Below are positions 15,733 to 19,110 of a stretch of 19,110 bases of DNA, piece after piece. The notes beneath the pieces are model-generated. The model saw only the letters and a program-made list of their open reading frames with translations, was not told the DNA's origin and did not search any database. A program made the position numbers and the translations under genes. Each line of letters starts with the position of its first letter. Positions within the stretch are counted from its first letter, which is position 1. The stretch is from Eubacterium sp. (lineage in GTDB: Bacteria; Bacillota_A; Clostridia; Lachnospirales; Lachnospiraceae), in the NCBI GenBank assembly GCA_017475785.1, contig JAFVEX010000211.1, positions 1 through 19,110 on the forward strand, read 5' to 3'.

Positions 15733-15921
15733 TTATGATGATTGTCCGGGCGCATTCGGAAACAAGTTCCCTGCCGGTGCGTTCGACGGATCCGGATCAT
15801 TGTTCTGCACGCAGTAATACAACAGATTAATCAGCTCAATCTCTGTTTTTTCCGTGTATGCACTCAGTGGAAACAGGGTCTCGAACTGAAATTCGTATTG
15901 CATCAAAAGCATTTCCAGCAT
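15733..15921 (-). CDS. Small hypothetical protein (62 residues)
   Basis: I do not recognise this protein. It opens with a Met/Leu-rich stretch (MLEMLLMQYEFQFETLFPL), has a helical middle (EIELINLLYYCVQNN) and a Pro/Asn-rich tail. It has no clear membrane helix. The case for a real gene is a strong AGGAGG about 7 bases before the ATG, plus a perfect -10 box about 90 bases upstream, and its place ahead of the NhaC-type gene on the same strand. It could be a small partner of the antiporter or a leader peptide. Confidence 0.55.
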   Translation of the reverse strand: MLEMLLMQYEFQFETLFPLSAYTEKTEIELINLLYYCVQNNDPDPSNAPAGNLFPNAPGQSS

Positions 15922-16011
15922 AGTCTTCCTCCTGTCGGGGCGCGCCAGCAGTCATTTCGCCCATCTGCAGGCAGGCTCGCGCGGACTCATAACTTTTGGC
16001 GCTGTAATCAT

Positions 16012-16017
16012 ATTATA
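16012..16017 (-). promoter_or_regulatory. Perfect -10 box upstream of the small-ORF / NhaC / Sir2 run
   Basis: On the minus strand TATAAT lies at 16012-16017. At the proper distance there is only a poor -35 box (TCCAGA-like), so the promoter may need an activator or may be weak. Transcription would start near 16005, giving a leader of about 85 bases. Confidence 0.4.
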
Positions 16018-16080
16018 TCGGAATACCTGTCCGGTCTGGATTTCATGAGCAAATCTTTCCGCGTCAGGGAAGCCGGAAAA

Positions 16081-16704
16081 TCATCGAATGAAGCTGGTGT
16101 GGATCCGCTCCTCGTAGACCGGAGCCGCCAGCCCGGCCTTTCTGCCGGCTTCGATGCTCTTCTGCAGCCAGGCAATGTTCTGCCCAAGCACACGCATTGT
16201 CTGCAGTCCCTCTTCGTCCTGCAGCACCTCATCCGGCTCCATTCCGTGCACCTGATTCCAGTACTCTGAGCCGACAATCGTCATCGAGCAGTTCAAATAC
16301 TTCTGGTTCAGTGCCATAAACGCGCCGGTCGCCCCGCCGCGCCTGCACGACAGAACCGACGCCGCCAGTTTGCGATAGAGCCTATATTCGTTGACCAGAC
16401 AGAACCGGTCCAGAAACGCGATCAGCGAACCGCTGGGCGTTCCGTAATATACGGGAGATCCGGCAACAATTCCGTCGATGGTATCCAGGCGTTCCGTGAG
16501 GTCATTGACCAGGTCGTCAAACACACATTTCCCTGTCTTCATACAGCTCATACAGGCCGTGCAGCCCTGCACAGGGCCTTTTCCAAGATACAGGAGCTCA
16601 GTCTCCATCCCTTCCTTCTGCAGTGTCTTTTCCAGTTCCTTCAGCGCGGTGAATGTGCATCCGTGTTCATTCGGACTTCCATTAATCAGCAGTATTTTCC
16701 CCAT
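16081..16704 (-). CDS. Iron-sulfur-flavoprotein-like / NADPH-dependent FMN reductase family protein
   Basis: A 207-residue flavodoxin-fold protein. KILLINGSPNEHGCT (3-17) binds the FMN phosphate, and SPVYYGTPSGSL (83-94) the flavin ring. The cysteines at 48, 51, 54 and 60 have the C-x2-C-x2-C-x5-C spacing of iron-sulfur flavoproteins, which hold a [4Fe-4S] cluster and move electrons in anaerobes. A role in redox or oxygen/peroxide handling is inferred. The start at 16702-16704 is chosen because AGAGGTG lies about 8 bases before it; an in-frame ATG at 16722 and TTG at 16731 have no such site. The stop of potD lies 40 bases upstream, so it may be carried on the pot transcript, though it has no obvious link to polyamines. 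Confidence 0.87.
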   Translation of the reverse strand: MGKILLINGSPNEHGCTFTALKELEKTLQKEGMETELLYLGKGPVQGCTACMSCMKTGKCVFDDLVNDLTERLDTIDGIVAGSPVYYGTPSGSLIAFLDRFCLVNEYRLYRKLAASVLSCRRGGATGAFMALNQKYLNCSMTIVGSEYWNQVHGMEPDEVLQDEEGLQTMRVLGQNIAWLQKSIEAGRKAGLAAPVYEERIHTSFIR

Positions 16705-16744
16705 CGATTGCACCTCTTTCATATGTTGCAAATCTCTATATTAC

Positions 16745-18259
16745 CTACCTTCGGCTTTTCCTGTAACGCACCGCTGTTACCGCGGCTGCCGCCGCAGCCG
16801 CCGCTGCAGTCACCCACGCCCAGACAGGTACGTCCAGGATGTTAAAACAGCGCACATTGATCCACATCTGATTGATTGCTTCATTCTCCGCCTCATCAAA
16901 ATAGATCATGATCGAAGATCGGCTGATCGCGTCCTCGGGCGGATACTGCGCGCTGAGCTGACGACGGACCTGTTCTTTTGGCGCCTGCAGCACATAATCC
17001 GCATCATCCGGATCTCCGGAAAAGAAATAGCCGAGCGGATAGTCTTCCACCTCCGACTCATCCTCCTCTGCTCCGTAATTCCAGTCGGCATACTCAAAGA
17101 TTCTGTCATCCTCTCCGCCGGCGATGACAGATGTATAGCCGATGTAATACATATTCCGGATCGCGTTGTCCGGTCTGGAGCAGAAATTGATAAAAGCTTC
17201 CGCGGCGTGCTGCTTTGCGGCATCGCCGCCGATCCCGCTTTTCAGCATAACCCACCCGTCAAAGTAGATGTTTGTAGATTCTCTGGGAACCGCAAAATCC
17301 AGCGTATAATCATCTTCATCTGCCTGATCCAGCGTGTAAACCGCGTCGCCGGACCACTGGTAATTTGCCAGCACCTTTCCGGTTATCATATCGGACTTTC
17401 CGGAATCCGTCTCAAAGGAATATACATTATCCCTGACATCCTGCAGATAATCCTGCACCCGGGCTATGGTCTCTGGCGTCACATCGTTCATTTCCTCTTC
17501 CAGGCGTCTGGTGTAATCAGGGGCGGAAGTAAAGGCCTCATCCGTAAGAAGATCGGATTTAATCGCTCCCACCGCGGCAAAGTAAGAGTCACGCACGTTA
17601 TCCTTGATGGTCACCTGCCGCCGGAACCTGGGATCGTCCAGCACCTTCCAGGTGGAGGCATCCTCATGTGTCAGCGCCTCGGGATTGTACACAATTCCCG
17701 TCACACCCCACATGTATCCTGCCGCGTACTTGCTCCATGTCTCCCCCTGGATCTCGTGCCCGTCAAACACCTGCTTGATATAAGGAGACACGCCCCTGAT
17801 ATAATAATTGTTATCGTCCTCCTCGTCGAAAAACGCTTCTGAAAGAGGCGTCAGCCTGTCTTCCGCGATCAGCTTCATGAACATATACTCCGAGGGGCAC
17901 ACAACATCATAGACGTCGCCGAGCGTCAGCATATTGTAGAGATCCTCGTTTGTGCCGAATGTAGAGTACTCTACCTTTACTTCCTTCCCATAGGTTTCCG
18001 CGTACCAGTCCTCAAAATCCTCCATCATGGAATTTTCGCCGAAGATATCTCCGCTCTCCAGATCGATCACTTCATCCTCATCCCAGTCCCCGAGATCGAT
18101 ATATTCTTCCCAGTTGCAGACGCGCAGGATGACGGGTTTTTCCCCGCTGCCACCTGCATCAGCCGGCTGCGCAAAGATCTCCGCCGGCGCACAGAGAAGC
18201 AGTATGGCGCAGGATGACAGCAAAAAACGGCGCAGGCCACGCATGCTAAATCTGTTCAT
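16745..18259 (-). CDS. potD: Spermidine/putrescine ABC transporter substrate-binding protein with C-terminal membrane anchor
   Basis: A 504-residue PotD-type binding protein, longer than the usual 350 or so. After an N-terminal signal segment (about 11-30, ending EIFA) comes the family start VCNWEEYIDLGDW (48-60). Further family blocks are VCPSEYMFMKLI (120-131), AAGYMWGVTGIVYNPE (179-194) and DNAIRNMYYIGYTSV. An acidic insert lies at 61-86 and another, EEDDNN, at 146-151. Near the end VWAWVT plus nine alanines and VTAV (about 479-497) form a membrane helix followed by RYRKSRR, so the protein should be tethered by its C-terminus. There is no convincing lipobox. The ATG at 18257-18259 has GAGGG seven bases before it and overlaps the end of potC by 14 bases. 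Confidence 0.93.
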   Translation of the reverse strand: MNRFSMRGLRRFLLSSCAILLLCAPAEIFAQPADAGGSGEKPVILRVCNWEEYIDLGDWDEDEVIDLESGDIFGENSMMEDFEDWYAETYGKEVKVEYSTFGTNEDLYNMLTLGDVYDVVCPSEYMFMKLIAEDRLTPLSEAFFDEEDDNNYYIRGVSPYIKQVFDGHEIQGETWSKYAAGYMWGVTGIVYNPEALTHEDASTWKVLDDPRFRRQVTIKDNVRDSYFAAVGAIKSDLLTDEAFTSAPDYTRRLEEEMNDVTPETIARVQDYLQDVRDNVYSFETDSGKSDMITGKVLANYQWSGDAVYTLDQADEDDYTLDFAVPRESTNIYFDGWVMLKSGIGGDAAKQHAAEAFINFCSRPDNAIRNMYYIGYTSVIAGGEDDRIFEYADWNYGAEEDESEVEDYPLGYFFSGDPDDADYVLQAPKEQVRRQLSAQYPPEDAISRSSIMIYFDEAENEAINQMWINVRCFNILDVPVWAWVTAAAAAAAAAVTAVRYRKSRR

Positions 18260-19058
18260 ATGCCTGCCCTCTCTTTCCCGCTGGTCTGGCAGTCCGGAGA
18301 TTTGACACAAGTACAATCAGCACAACCACAGCAAAAATCACAGTGCAAAGCGCCCAGAGGGCTGTCTTTATGGTTGTCTGGGCACCTTTCGTGGCATTTA
18401 CGACATAGGTGCTGATCGTGTCAAAAGTTGCCGGTTTCGTGTAAGTCGCGATAAAATAATCGTCCAGGGACAGTGTGACCGCCAGAGCAAACCCTGAGAC
18501 AATACCGGGCGCGATCTGCGGAATTACCACCTGCCTGAGTGCCCTGAACGGCGTCGCGCCGAGATCCAGCGCCGCCTCATATATATAGGAGTCCATCTGT
18601 TTGAGCTTCGGGATGACCGAGAGATAGACAAACGGCGCGCACAGCACCACATGTCCCGCCACCAGTGTAACAAAGGTATCCTTGCTGACGCCAAAAACAA
18701 CCACCAGCAATATACAGATGGAAAAGCCGGTAACAACATCCGCGTTTACTACCGGTACCTGATTCAGAGAGTTATACAGGGCTCCTGCCCTGCGGGATGA
18801 ATAAAATGAACCAATGGCACCGAGCGTTCCAAGGACTGCCGCCAGGACAGCAGCCCCGACAGCCAGCGCCAGTGTCCCGATAATCATATTGCGCAGTTCT
18901 TCTGTTGTAAAGAGCGTCACATAATTGTGCATCGAAAACCCGCGGATAGCCCCGATTGTCGTGGCGTTCGTAAAGCTGTACAAGACAAGAATCAGGATCG
19001 GCGCGTACAAAAAAATCAGAACAATTGCGATAAACAGATATTTAAAACCTTTTTTCAT
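18246..19058 (-). CDS. potC: Spermidine/putrescine ABC transporter permease
   Basis: A 270-residue inner-membrane permease with about six helices (starts near 9, 66, 108, 133, 190 and 240). The EAA loop that docks the ATPase reads EAALDLGATPFRALRQVVIPQIAPGI at about 161-186. It resembles PotC (MKKGFKYLFIAIVLIFLYAPILILVLYSF). It acts with PotA, PotB and PotD to import polyamines. GGAGG lies nine bases before the ATG. The ATG overlaps the stop of the upstream potB gene as ATGA and the gene end overlaps potD, so the whole run is tightly coupled. Confidence 0.95.
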   Translation of the reverse strand: MKKGFKYLFIAIVLIFLYAPILILVLYSFTNATTIGAIRGFSMHNYVTLFTTEELRNMIIGTLALAVGAAVLAAVLGTLGAIGSFYSSRRAGALYNSLNQVPVVNADVVTGFSICILLVVVFGVSKDTFVTLVAGHVVLCAPFVYLSVIPKLKQMDSYIYEAALDLGATPFRALRQVVIPQIAPGIVSGFALAVTLSLDDYFIATYTKPATFDTISTYVVNATKGAQTTIKTALWALCTVIFAVVVLIVLVSNLRTARPAGKRGQAYEQI

Positions 19059-19110
19059 AACAGCGCGCCTCCGATCCGGGATGCGTCATCCTTGTCATTT
19101 CCGCCGGTCA
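19055..19110 (-). CDS. potB: End of a gene upstream of potC, probably potB
   Basis: Only the last 17 codons and the stop are in the window: TGGNDKDDASRIGGALL. The stop TGA (19055-19057) overlaps the potC ATG, the usual arrangement of potB and potC. This short basic-acidic tail has no diagnostic motif, so the identity rests on context; the other two frames contain stops here. Confidence 0.6.
   Translation of the reverse strand, partial: TGGNDKDDASRIGGALL

Noticed and set aside
16478..17842. Plus-strand open frame of 454 codons opposite potD
   Set aside because: It is an antisense shadow. potD has signal peptide, family motifs, a ribosome binding site and an overlap with potC on the minus strand.

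Overview
The window looks like chromosomal DNA of a moderately GC-rich Firmicute, most likely Clostridia and possibly Lachnospiraceae. This is inferred from strong AGGAGG-type ribosome binding sites, sigma-A-like promoters (TTGACA-17-TAGAAT and relatives), an archaeal/eukaryotic-type prolyl-tRNA synthetase, a class II CCA enzyme with an HD domain, a DUF1292 protein, secreted Lys-rich Ig-like proteins and a potBCD arrangement. No RNA gene, CRISPR array, insertion sequence or prophage was seen.

Layout: (1) 1-2061, minus strand: the 5' part of a phospho-sugar mutase gene and, upstream of it, proS, each with its own good promoter. (2) 2334-3665, plus: cca, divergent from proS and possibly transcribed as a leaderless mRNA. 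It ends at a 19-bp-stem terminator shared with a convergent minus-strand run. (3) 3739-9530, minus: in transcription order pgi, a secreted parallel beta-helix protein, a Cof-type HAD phosphatase, an SGNH hydrolase coupled to it by an ATGA overlap, and a DUF1292 protein. (4) 9926-11263, plus: a secreted protein with two bacterial Ig-like domains. Its C-terminal coding part is clearly AT-richer than the rest, suggesting a mosaic gene. (5) 11264-13435, accessory-looking and more AT-rich: a Rpn/PD-(D/E)XK nuclease-transposase family gene with a coiled-coil tail, a small HTH regulator, and a convergent cysteine-rich small protein. Several small inverted and direct repeats lie between them. (6) 13436-15921, minus: a small 62-residue ORF with a strong ribosome binding site, an NhaC-type antiporter, and a zinc-type Sir2 deacylase that starts one base after the antiporter stop codon. 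(7) 16081-19110, minus: the end of potB, then potC and potD, overlapping one another, followed by an iron-sulfur-flavoprotein-like reductase.

How the genes work together: much of the window is housekeeping (sugar phosphate metabolism by the mutase and Pgi, tRNA charging and CCA repair, polyamine import). The less ordinary parts are the Sir2/NhaC/small-protein cluster, the PotD protein that appears tethered by a C-terminal membrane helix instead of a lipid, the mosaic Ig-like protein, and the secreted beta-helix protein next to an SGNH hydrolase. I found nothing I would call a demonstrated new defence or mobile system. All function calls come from motifs read by eye, with no database search.
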